Below, piece by piece: positions 1 to 5,467 of a DNA stretch of 8,327 bases. The position numbers were made by a program, and so were the translations under genes. Origin of the DNA: Thermoanaerobaculia bacterium (GTDB lineage: Bacteria > Acidobacteriota > Thermoanaerobaculia > Gp7-AA8); NCBI GenBank assembly GCA_017883215.1, contig JADGOA010000161.1, forward strand, positions 1 to 8,327, given 5' to 3'. The notes below the pieces were generated by a model. It was not told where the DNA came from. It searched no databases and saw only the letters and a program-made list of their open reading frames with translations. Each line of letters begins with the position of its first letter. Position 1 is the stretch's first letter.

Positions 1-2
1 GC

Positions 3-914
3 GTGGATCGACCGCCATCGCGAGGCGCGGAGTTGAAGGCGCTCTTTCTGGTCAACGCGCGATCGGGACCGCGCCGCACCGTCGACATCTCCTCGTTGAT
101 CCGCTCGTCCTGCCACGGATCCGATTTCGAGATCGAAGCATGCCAGCGGAAGGAAGACCTCGACGAGATCGTCGCGCGCGCGGAGCAGACCGGGTACGAC
201 GCCGTCTTCGCCGTCGGCGGTGACGGCACGGTTCACGAGATCGCCAAACGGCTGATCGGACGCCGGCTGGCGATGGGGATCGTCCCGACGGGATCAGGGA
301 ACGGCTTTGCACGCCATCTCCGGCTGCCGATGAACGCGAGCGCGGCAATCGCGGCGGGGCGCGGCGGGACGGCGGTGTCCATCGACACGGCCGAGGTGAA
401 CGGGATGCCGTTCGTGGGGGTGATGGGTGTGGGATTCGATGCTGTGATCGCGCGTGAATTCGCGGTGCGCCATGCTCGCGGCCTGGGCACATATCTGCGC
501 GCCGGATTCTCGGCGATCCTTCGCTACCGTCCGGAGGAGTACGAAGTAATCGCCGATGGCGAGCGGATCTCCTCGCGCGCCTTCGCCATCGCTGTGGCGA
601 ACGGATCGCAGTACGGCAACGGCTTTCGCCTGGCCAGAAATGCCTCGGTGTGCGATGGCGTGCTCGATCTCGTCGTCTTCCGCGACGTGCCGGCGATCGC
701 CGCGCCGGTCGTCGTCGCACGCCTCATCACCGGCACGCTTCATCGCTCCAGCGCAGCGATCACGCGAAAAGTGCGCGAGGTGGTGATCCGCCGCAAATCA
801 GCCGGATACGCGCATCTGGACGGAGAGCCAATCGAACTGCCGGAGGAATTGCATATCCGCGTGCGGCCGCGCTCACTGAACGTGCTCGTGGCCTGCGATC
901 CGAATACGATTTAG
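3..914 (+). CDS. YegS/BmrU-type diacylglycerol kinase family lipid kinase
   Basis: Predicted ATP-dependent lipid kinase of the DAGK catalytic family, phosphorylating a diacylglycerol-like or related lipid at the inner face of the membrane. The N-terminal strand LKALFLVNARSG (residues 11-22) is the usual opening of the fold. The nucleotide-binding signature GGDGT lies at residues 72-76, followed by PTGSGNGFAR (95-104), GVGFDA (142-147), the family-typical ANGSQYGNGF (199-208), CDGVLD (217-222) and the late HLDGEP (271-276). At 303 residues it has the usual full length. The GTG at position 3 is the leftmost possible start in view and the window edge hides anything upstream. A TTG at 33, preceded by GAGG seven bases away, would give MKALFLVNARSG, the commonest family N-terminus, and is a serious alternative. 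The physiological lipid substrate cannot be read from the sequence. Confidence 0.9.
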   Translation: MDRPPSRGAELKALFLVNARSGPRRTVDISSLIRSSCHGSDFEIEACQRKEDLDEIVARAEQTGYDAVFAVGGDGTVHEIAKRLIGRRLAMGIVPTGSGNGFARHLRLPMNASAAIAAGRGGTAVSIDTAEVNGMPFVGVMGVGFDAVIAREFAVRHARGLGTYLRAGFSAILRYRPEEYEVIADGERISSRAFAIAVANGSQYGNGFRLARNASVCDGVLDLVVFRDVPAIAAPVVVARLITGTLHRSSAAITRKVREVVIRRKSAGYAHLDGEPIELPEELHIRVRPRSLNVLVACDPNTI

Positions 915-916
915 GT

Positions 917-961
917 GCTCGGAGGGCAGAGGCCGGAAGCGCGCGGTTCCAGCCTCCGAGC
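917..961 (+). terminator. Possible terminator stem-loop after the lipid kinase
   Basis: Two bases after the kinase stop codon a perfect 9-bp inverted repeat (GCTCGGAGG at 917-925, CCTCCGAGC at 953-961) encloses a 27-nt loop. The loop itself contains a GGAA/TTCC stem (935-938 with 947-950). No T-run follows, so it is not a classical intrinsic terminator. It could instead be a 3'-end stabilising structure or a decayed palindromic repeat. Confidence 0.35.
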
Positions 962-998
962 TCCGACCACCGACCACCGAGCACCGACCACCGACCAC
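957..998 (+). repeat. Heptanucleotide tandem repeat (CGACCAC)n upstream of the MFS gene
   Basis: Five head-to-tail 7-bp units fill 964-998: CGACCAC at 964, 971, 985 and 992, and the one-base variant CGAGCAC at 978. A degenerate sixth unit (CGAGCTC, 957-963) precedes them. The tract ends two bases before the ATG of the transporter gene and occupies the place where a Shine-Dalgarno sequence would normally be. Confidence 0.9.
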
Positions 999-1000
999 CA

Positions 1001-2308
1001 ATGCCCATCGCCAACACACTTTCCCCCCGCGCCAATCTGCTGCGGGCGCTCCGCCACCGCAACTTCCGCCTCTTCCTCAGCGGCCAGATGATCTCGCTGG
1101 TCGGGACGTGGATGCAGCAGGTCGCCCAGTCGTGGCTGATCTACAAGCTCACCGGCTCCGCCTTTCTCCTCGGTGTCGTCGGCTTTGCCGGTCAGGTTCC
1201 GGCACTCTTTTTCGGCCCGCTCGGCGGTCACGTGTCCGACCGCTACGATCGCCGCCGCGTGATCATCCTGACGCAGACCTTGTCGATGGTCCTGGCGTTC
1301 GTCCTCGCCGCCCTCACCCTCAGCCACACCATCCGTGAGTGGCACATCATCGTCCTGGCCTCCTGCCTCGGCATCGTCAACGCCTTCGACATCCCCGTCC
1401 GGCAGGCATTCATCGTTCAGATGGTCGAGCGCGAAGATCTGATGAACGCCATCGCCCTCAACTCCTCGATGTTCAACGGAGCGCGCATCATCGGCCCAGC
1501 GATCGCCGGAATCACGGTTGCTGCAATCGGCGAAGGCTGGTGCTTCTTCGCGAACGGCGCCAGCTACATCGCCGTCATCGGCGGGCTGCTCATGATGAGC
1601 ATTCCGCGGCTGGCGCCGCAGTCGATCAGCTCCTCACCGCTGGCGAACATCGCTGCTGGGTTCCGCTACGTAAAGGAGACGAAGCCGATTCGCGCTCTGC
1701 TTTTCCTGCTGGGCCTCGTCAGCTTCGCAGGCATGCCGTACACAGTGTTGATGCCTGTGTTTGCCGACAGCATTCTGCACGCGGGAGCCCGCGGGCTGGG
1801 AGTGCTGATGGGAGCGTCGGGCGTCGGCGCCCTGATCGGCTCGATCGCCCTGGCGACGCGCCGCAGCGTGCGCGGACTGGGACGCTGGGTGGCGTGGGCC
1901 TCAGCCGCGTTCAGCGTGTCCGCGATCGCGTTCGCGTGGTCGAAGTCGTACGCGTTGTCGATCGCCCTGCTCGTTCCTCTCGGCATCTCGATGATGGTGC
2001 AGATGGCGTCGTCGAACACCCTCATCCAGTCGATGGTGAAGGAAGAGTTCCGCGGCCGCGTCATGGCCGTCTATTCGATGACCTTCGTCGGCATCGGCCC
2101 GTTCGGTGCGCTGCTCGCCGGCTGGCTGGCCGAGCGCATCGGTGCGCCGACGACCGTCACCCTCGGCGCGATGATGACGCTGACCGGCGCTGCCGTCTTC
2201 GCCTCGCGCCTCCCGCACCTGCGCGACGAAGCGCGCCAGCTGATCATCGCCCAGCAGTCCGGCCCCGGCGAGCCTGTCGAACAGGCGACGGCGACCGGGG
2301 CGAAGTGA
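1001..2308 (+). CDS. MFS transporter, MFS_3/EntS-like exporter
   Basis: A 435-residue inner-membrane transporter of the major facilitator superfamily, closest in style to the MFS_3 (enterobactin-exporter-like) group of proton-driven exporters. About 12 hydrophobic segments are visible in two sets of six, separated by the polar linker around residues 203-230. The opening RALRHRNFRLFLSGQMISLVGTWM at 16-38 is typical of this group. The MFS motif A loop between TM2 and TM3 is present as GGHVSDRYDRRR (75-86). A second-half equivalent, MVKEEFRGRVMAVY (345-358), is also typical. ATG 1001 is the only plausible start, since no in-frame start codon lies between the preceding stop and 1001, yet there is no Shine-Dalgarno sequence, only a heptamer repeat. 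The substrate is unknown. The last 20 or so residues are a polar, repeat-like tail. Confidence 0.93.
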   Translation: MPIANTLSPRANLLRALRHRNFRLFLSGQMISLVGTWMQQVAQSWLIYKLTGSAFLLGVVGFAGQVPALFFGPLGGHVSDRYDRRRVIILTQTLSMVLAFVLAALTLSHTIREWHIIVLASCLGIVNAFDIPVRQAFIVQMVEREDLMNAIALNSSMFNGARIIGPAIAGITVAAIGEGWCFFANGASYIAVIGGLLMMSIPRLAPQSISSSPLANIAAGFRYVKETKPIRALLFLLGLVSFAGMPYTVLMPVFADSILHAGARGLGVLMGASGVGALIGSIALATRRSVRGLGRWVAWASAAFSVSAIAFAWSKSYALSIALLVPLGISMMVQMASSNTLIQSMVKEEFRGRVMAVYSMTFVGIGPFGALLAGWLAERIGAPTTVTLGAMMTLTGAAVFASRLPHLRDEARQLIIAQQSGPGEPVEQATATGAK

Positions 2309-2380
2309 TTCAGTGGGGAGTGCGCAGTTGCGTTTACCGGTGGGCGTGGCCCCGAACGTGAGGGCAAATCCGGGCGACCC

Positions 2381-2522
2381 CGTCATCCTGAGCCGGCGAA
2401 CGGCCAGGGACCGCTGGAGCGGAAGTGACACTGTCATTCCGAGCCGGCGGAACCACCCCGGGAGTGCGGGGGATCCCTCGCTGTCCTACGCCGCTCCGCG
2501 GCTTCGGCAGCTCGGGATGACA
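2381..2522. repeat. REP-like palindromic repeat with GTCATYCYGAG ends
   Basis: The 228-nt gap between the convergent MFS and arsC stops has no gene. It contains a direct pair of near-identical words, CGTCATCCTGAGCCGGCG (2381-2398) and TGTCATTCCGAGCCGGCG (2432-2449). The second is also the left end of an imperfect inverted repeat whose right end is GCTCGGGATGACA (2510-2522; 12 of 13 positions complementary). An inner hairpin GCCGC-TCC-GCGGC sits at 2490-2502. Words of the GTCATYCYGAG type are familiar to me as dispersed intergenic repeats of several high-GC phyla. Placement between two convergent genes would also suit a bidirectional transcript end, but no T-run is seen. Confidence 0.7.
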
Positions 2523-2536
2523 GGCTGGGCGCGCGA

Positions 2537-2953
2537 TTACCGGTCGATCTCCGTCACCAGCCCATCGATCCTCTCCGCGAGTTCGTCCCTGGTGGCGATG
2601 AACCGTTCGAGCGTGTCGCCCTCGCCCCAGGTCGGGTCCTCGATCGGCCAGTGCTCGATGCGGCTGGCGTTGGGCCACGACGGGCAGTCCTTTGCGGCAG
2701 AATCGCACACGGTGACCACGACATCGAACGGCTCGGCGAGAAACTGCTCCGCCCCTTTCGAAGTGGCGCTGGAGATGTCGATGCCGATCGACGCCATCGC
2801 CTGAATGGCAGCCGGATGGACCCATCCGGCCGGGCGCGATCCGGCTGAAACGGCCTCGACGACATCGCCGTGAAATCCGTTGGCGAGGCCTTCCGCCATC
2901 TGGCTGCGCGCCGCGTTGCCGGTGCAGAGAAAGAGGATTCGCTTCTTCGTCAT
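2537..2953 (-). CDS. arsC: Arsenate reductase, thioredoxin-coupled (low-MW phosphatase type)
   Basis: A 138-residue cytoplasmic enzyme of the low-molecular-weight tyrosine-phosphatase fold that reduces arsenate to arsenite through an intramolecular cysteine relay recycled by thioredoxin. The P-loop CTGNAARS has its nucleophile at Cys10. The relay cysteines fall at Cys83 and Cys90 (VCDSAAKDCP), and the general acid is Asp106 in EDPTW. These nearly match Cys10, Cys82, Cys89 and Asp105 of the plasmid pI258 ArsC, so this is the redox type and not a plain phosphatase. ATG 2953 was chosen because it places the first cysteine at position 10. An upstream in-frame ATG at 3019 adds 22 residues foreign to the family. 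It is the last gene of the NUDIX-pdxH-arsC strand run, 88 nt after pdxH. No arsR, arsB or acr3 gene is in the window. Confidence 0.92.
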   Translation of the reverse strand: MTKKRILFLCTGNAARSQMAEGLANGFHGDVVEAVSAGSRPAGWVHPAAIQAMASIGIDISSATSKGAEQFLAEPFDVVVTVCDSAAKDCPSWPNASRIEHWPIEDPTWGEGDTLERFIATRDELAERIDGLVTEIDR

Positions 2954-3014
2954 TCTTTCGGAGACACTCCGGTCTGCGCTCTCCGCCAAAGTCGGGGCGC
3001 ACGAAACGGGCGCA

Positions 3015-3035
3015 CCCATGCCTCATGCCCCATGC
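3015..3035 (-). repeat. Heptanucleotide tandem repeat (CCCATGC)3 between pdxH and arsC
   Basis: Three 7-bp units lie head to tail on the plus strand: CCCATGC (3015-3021), CTCATGC (3022-3028) and CCCATGC (3029-3035), followed by CCC. They sit in the 88-nt spacer six bases after the pdxH stop codon on the minus strand. Unit length is the same as the CGACCAC tract at 957-998, but the sequence is unrelated. Confidence 0.75.
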
Positions 3036-3041
3036 CCCGCC

Positions 3042-3650
3042 TTACGGCGACAACCGCTCGATGACCCAGTCGTTCGATTCGCGCAGACGGTAGACGAAAC
3101 GGTCGTGCATGCGATCGGTGCGGCCCTGCCAGAACTCGACCAGATTCGGGATCAGGCGGAACCCGCCCCAGTGCGGCGGCCGGGGCACGTCGATTCCGCG
3201 GTATGTCTCCTTGAGCTCGCGGCAGCGGCCCTCCAGATCGCCGCGGCCCAGGATGACCTTGCTCTGTTCCGAGGCCCAGGCGCCGAGCTGGCTGGCGCGG
3301 GGCCGGGTCACCCAGTAGGCGTCCGATTCTTCCGCCGTTGTCTTGACGATCACTCCTTCGGCACGCACCTGCCGCTGAAGTGCGGGCCACCACCAGCAGA
3401 ACGCCGCCATGGGATTGGCGTGGAGCTGCTCTCCCTTGCGGCTGTGGTAGTTCGTAAAAAACACGAATCCCCGGCGATCGAAGCTCTTCATCAGGCAGAC
3501 GCGCGAGCTCACGACACCATCGGCGGTGGCGGTCGATACGGTGACCCCCTCCGGCAGATCGGGCTGCGCGCTCCTGGCTTCCTCGAACCACTTCGCGAAC
3601 TGATCGAAGGGATTCGGATCGAGATCGGTATCCAACAGCGGTCTGGTCAC
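3042..3650 (-). CDS. pdxH: Pyridoxamine/pyridoxine 5'-phosphate oxidase
   Basis: An FMN-dependent cytoplasmic oxidase of the split-barrel fold, converting pyridoxamine or pyridoxine 5'-phosphate to pyridoxal 5'-phosphate with oxygen, the last step of vitamin B6 synthesis and salvage. The FMN and phosphate contacts of the family are visible: SSRVCLMKSFDRRGFVFFTN (48-67), the SRKGEQL stretch (70-76), NPMAAFCWWWPALQRQVR (79-96) and the C-terminal block from PPHWGGFRL (158-166) through EFWQGR (172-177) and MHDRFVY (181-187) to ERLSP. The 202-residue protein is slightly shorter at the N-terminus than the E. coli enzyme but has all core blocks. The start is GTG at 3650, overlapping the NUDIX stop by four bases (GTGA) with AGGAG seven bases upstream, so translational coupling is likely. 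Confidence 0.97.
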   Translation of the reverse strand: MTRPLLDTDLDPNPFDQFAKWFEEARSAQPDLPEGVTVSTATADGVVSSRVCLMKSFDRRGFVFFTNYHSRKGEQLHANPMAAFCWWWPALQRQVRAEGVIVKTTAEESDAYWVTRPRASQLGAWASEQSKVILGRGDLEGRCRELKETYRGIDVPRPPHWGGFRLIPNLVEFWQGRTDRMHDRFVYRLRESNDWVIERLSP

Positions 3651-4216
3651 TCCACTCTCCTGTCGTGCACCAGGCGCTCGATCTTGCGGATCACTCGCGC
3701 TGACGCTTCTTCGTTCATCAGATCGACGGCGCGATCGAGGGAAACCCAGGTGAGATCGCTCGACTCATTCTGGTCCATGACGATGCCGTCTGGCGTGGTC
3801 GTTCGCGCGAGGTAGCGGATATCGAAGTGGTGATGGTCGGGCTCGCCCTTCCCCGCCGGAATGGCGTGCACGTCGACGTCGAAGACGCCGTAGCAGACCC
3901 ACTCGAGATCGCGCAGCCCCGATTCTTCGATCCCCTCGCGCATGGCCGCGTCGACCGGCGATTCGGCAGCCTCGAGGTGCCCGCCCATCTGCAGCCAGCG
4001 GTCGAGCCGGCGATGGTGGTGGAGGAGCAGGCGCGTGCCGGTGGGATCGACGATGAAGCAGCTCGCTGTCACGTGCCCCGGCTCGAAGTGGCGGCGCGAG
4101 AAGGGATCGCCGTCCTCGAGAAGCAGCTCGGCAATGGCACGGTGATGCCGGGCCTCGAGGTCGTCGGCCGGCTCATAGGTGCGAAGATCTTCCAGGAGGT
4201 TGGCGCGCCGGGTCAT
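3647..4216 (-). CDS. NUDIX hydrolase
   Basis: A 189-residue NUDIX-fold hydrolase, expected to cleave a nucleoside diphosphate linked to another group, using Mg2+ bound by the glutamates of the NUDIX box. The box runs from residues 79 to 101: G79, five residues, E85, seven residues, then REGIEESGL (93-101), matching GX5EX7REUXEEXGU except that glycine replaces the usual hydrophobic residue after RE. The preceding strand LLLHHHRRLDRWLQMGGH (63-80) and the following VDVHAIPAGKGEPDHHHFD (114-132) are typical of a common bacterial subgroup. The substrate cannot be read from the sequence. ATG 4216 was chosen because the longer frame to 4333 would translate the palindromic element in an arginine-rich way unlike the family. 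No Shine-Dalgarno precedes it; a TAAACT box ends 10 nt upstream. It overlaps pdxH by 4 bp. Confidence 0.9.
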   Translation of the reverse strand: MTRRANLLEDLRTYEPADDLEARHHRAIAELLLEDGDPFSRRHFEPGHVTASCFIVDPTGTRLLLHHHRRLDRWLQMGGHLEAAESPVDAAMREGIEESGLRDLEWVCYGVFDVDVHAIPAGKGEPDHHHFDIRYLARTTTPDGIVMDQNESSDLTWVSLDRAVDLMNEEASARVIRKIERLVHDRRVE

Positions 4217-4226
4217 CGGTGTTCGA

Positions 4227-4232
4227 AGTTTA
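4227..4232 (-). promoter_or_regulatory. Candidate leaderless -10 box of the NUDIX-pdxH-arsC operon
   Basis: On the minus strand the hexamer TAAACT is followed by TCGAACACCG and then the NUDIX ATG. It fits the TANNNT form of -10 boxes that lie directly before leaderless start codons. No Shine-Dalgarno is present in the 20 nt before the ATG. A -35 box, if any, would fall in the inverted repeat. Confidence 0.4.
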
Positions 4233-4239
4233 TCGCGTT

Positions 4240-4328
4240 GGAGTGCGGACGTCCTCGTCCGCCGCCGCCGGGCGTCCTCGCCCGGCGGTAGGTCTGGCAG
4301 AGCGATCGGACGAGGACGCCCGCACTCC
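4240..4328. repeat. Inverted-repeat element, copy 1 (GGAGTGCGG ends)
   Basis: An 89-bp palindromic element between two divergent genes. Its 22-nt arms (4240-4261 and 4307-4328) begin with GGAGTGCGG and are complementary at 21 of 22 positions. A perfect 10-bp hairpin (4265-4274 with 4279-4288, loop TCCT) sits inside. The word CGTCCTCG occurs in the left arm (4250-4257) and again across the loop (4273-4280), and its complement CGAGGACG is in the right arm (4311-4318), so two alternative pairings exist. An outer AGTTTAT/ATAAACT pair (4227-4233 and 4332-4338) extends the symmetry. The terminal words recur in the element at 4769-4881. Confidence 0.85.
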
Positions 4329-4332
4329 GTCA

Positions 4333-4338
4333 TAAACT
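4333..4338 (+). promoter_or_regulatory. Candidate leaderless -10 box of the DUF420 gene
   Basis: TAAACT at 4333-4338 is followed by AAACGAAC and the ATG at 4347. It is the mirror image of the box before the NUDIX gene; both are followed by a short spacer containing CGAAC. There is no Shine-Dalgarno sequence, which supports a transcript starting at or next to the ATG. No -35 box is recognisable. Confidence 0.4.
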
Positions 4339-4346
4339 AAACGAAC

Positions 4347-4769
4347 ATGCTCCACTTCATGCCCGCCCTCAACGCCACGCTGAACGGTCTGAGCGGCGTG
4401 TGGCTGCTGATCGGGTACACCTTCATCCGAAGGAAGAACATCCGGATGCATCGCCGCTTCATGCTCGCGGCCTGCACCACGTCGCTTCTCTTCCTGATCT
4501 CGTACCTGACGTACCACGCCTTCGCCGGCACGACGCGGTTCCAGGGGACGGGATGGAGCCGGCCGGTGTACTTCACGATTCTGCTGACGCACACCGTGCT
4601 CGCAGCGGCGATCGTCCCGCTGGCGATCGTCACCGTCTGGAACGGCCTGAAGATGCGCGTCGACTTTCACCGCCGCGTCGCCAGGGTGACGTTTCCGCTG
4701 TGGATGTACGTGTCGGTGACCGGCGTGCTGGTCTACTTTTTCTTGTACCAGTGGTTCCCGTCGCGGTAG
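4347..4769 (+). CDS. DUF420 membrane protein, CtaM/YozB-like oxidase assembly factor
   Basis: A 140-residue integral membrane protein with four hydrophobic segments (about residues 10-27, 39-60, 74-98 and 113-134), the size and topology of the DUF420 family. Four histidines at positions characteristic of the family are seen: His35 in RMHRR, His57 in TYHAF, His82 in LTHTV and His108 in DFHRR; they could bind heme or metal. Family members related to S. aureus CtaM are needed for maturation of aa3-type quinol or cytochrome oxidases, and the neighbouring ctaA, ctaB and sco genes agree with such a role. The ATG at 4347 lies 8 nt after a TAAACT box and lacks a Shine-Dalgarno. The gene converges on sco and is bracketed by two copies of one inverted-repeat family; its TAG stop shares its last base with the downstream copy. 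Confidence 0.88.
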   Translation: MLHFMPALNATLNGLSGVWLLIGYTFIRRKNIRMHRRFMLAACTTSLLFLISYLTYHAFAGTTRFQGTGWSRPVYFTILLTHTVLAAAIVPLAIVTVWNGLKMRVDFHRRVARVTFPLWMYVSVTGVLVYFFLYQWFPSR

Positions 4770-4881
4770 GAGTGCGGGCGTCTCGCCCGCCGCGATCCGG
4801 CGTCCCGCGCCGGATCGCTTGTCGAGGCGGAGTCGCCGGTCGCGGGACGACCGGCGACGGCGTGCGAGACGCCCGCACTCC
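4769..4881. repeat. Inverted-repeat element, copy 2, with twin hairpins and complementary loops
   Basis: A 113-bp element fills the convergent junction between the DUF420 and sco stops. Perfect 18-bp arms (GGAGTGCGGGCGTCTCGC at 4769-4786 and its complement at 4864-4881) enclose two perfect 11-bp hairpins. The first pairs 4792-4802 with 4808-4818, loop TCCCG. The second pairs 4832-4842 with 4848-4858, loop CGGGA. The loops are reverse complements of each other, and with flanking stem bases the match extends to 9 nt (CGTCCCGCG at 4801-4809, CGCGGGACG at 4841-4849). It ends 3 nt from the sco stop. It may act as a bidirectional transcript terminator or 3'-end protector, though no T-run is present. 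Confidence 0.85.
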
Positions 4882-4884
4882 ACG

Positions 4885-5457
4885 CTATTCTCTCAGCAGC
4901 TGCTTGACGGTTCTCGCCACGTGATCGGCGGCGTCGCCGTCGGTCGAGCCGTAGTACTCGCGGATCATGCCGCCCTTGTCGGCGATCGCGAATTTGGTGC
5001 TGTGGAGGGCCTGCTCGTTGCCCGGTTCGGGGGAGCTCGCGGCGAGCTTGAATCCTTCGACCGACAGCCGGAGGATGGCCACGCGGTCGCCGGTGAGGAA
5101 CGTCCAGCGCGGATCGTTGCGGAACTTCGCGGCATACGCGGCCAGGCGCTCGGGCGTGTCGTGCACCGGGTCGACGGAGATGGAGACGAACCGCACCGGG
5201 TCGTCCTTGTCGATCTTCTGCGTGAGCTGGCGCATCTGCTCGGTCATGATCGGGCAGGTCGTCCCGCAGCTCGTGTAGATGAAGTCGTAGACGGTGACGT
5301 TTCCCTTCATCTGCGAGAGCCTGACCGGCTTGCCGGTCTCCGCGACGAGGCTCGCGTCGGGAACGGGATACAGCTGCGGGAGGTCGACCTTGCGCGCGCA
5401 CGCGGCGAGGGCGATCGCCGTGAGGAGGAGAAGATTGCGCACCGTCGGTTTCATCAT
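4885..5457 (-). CDS. sco: SCO1/SenC/PrrC family copper chaperone lipoprotein
   Basis: A 190-residue membrane-anchored thioredoxin-fold protein that delivers copper to, or keeps reduced, the CuA centre of cytochrome oxidase. The N-terminus MMKPTVRNLLLLTAIALAAC is a lipoprotein signal with the lipobox cysteine at residue 20. The copper-binding CXXXC motif is SCGTTCP (Cys64, Cys68), and the distal ligand is His152 in LHSTKFAIAD. The SVDPVHDTPE block (94-103) is also family-typical. ATG 5457 was chosen; ATG 5454 is equally possible, and a TTG at 5487 would add ten polar residues before the signal peptide and overlap ctaB. The ctaB stop lies about 10 nt upstream and no good Shine-Dalgarno is seen, so translation is probably coupled. 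It is the last gene of the operon. Confidence 0.95.
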   Translation of the reverse strand: MMKPTVRNLLLLTAIALAACARKVDLPQLYPVPDASLVAETGKPVRLSQMKGNVTVYDFIYTSCGTTCPIMTEQMRQLTQKIDKDDPVRFVSISVDPVHDTPERLAAYAAKFRNDPRWTFLTGDRVAILRLSVEGFKLAASSPEPGNEQALHSTKFAIADKGGMIREYYGSTDGDAADHVARTVKQLLRE

Positions 5458-5467
5458 TGGATAGCGG

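Noticed and set aside
650..1000. Upstream 117-codon extension of the MFS frame
   Set aside because: It runs through the lipid kinase gene and the heptamer repeat and encodes arginine-rich and SDHRPP repeat sequence unlike any transporter N-terminus.
2273..2285. Small palindrome CCTGTCGAACAGG in the MFS C-terminal codons
   Set aside because: A 5-bp stem in a GC-rich coding region is readily due to chance, and it lies before the stop codon.
1339..2361. A 340-codon frame inside the MFS gene on the same strand
   Set aside because: Arg- and His-rich translation typical of a +1 shadow; the MFS frame has motif A and 12 membrane segments.
2954..3019. arsC start at ATG 3019
   Set aside because: The ATG is part of the heptamer tract, and the added 22 residues displace the nucleophile from its usual position at Cys10.
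2880..3815. A 311-codon plus-strand frame opposite arsC, pdxH and the NUDIX gene
   Set aside because: It covers three well-supported genes on the other strand and has no recognisable domain.
4217..4333. NUDIX start at ATG 4333
   Set aside because: It would translate the inverted-repeat element and remove the promoter region; family similarity begins after 4216.
4240..4881. CRISPR array or IS element suggested by the repeated GGAGTGCGG words
   Set aside because: No regular direct repeat-spacer structure, no cas or transposase gene; the repeats are inverted pairs at gene borders.
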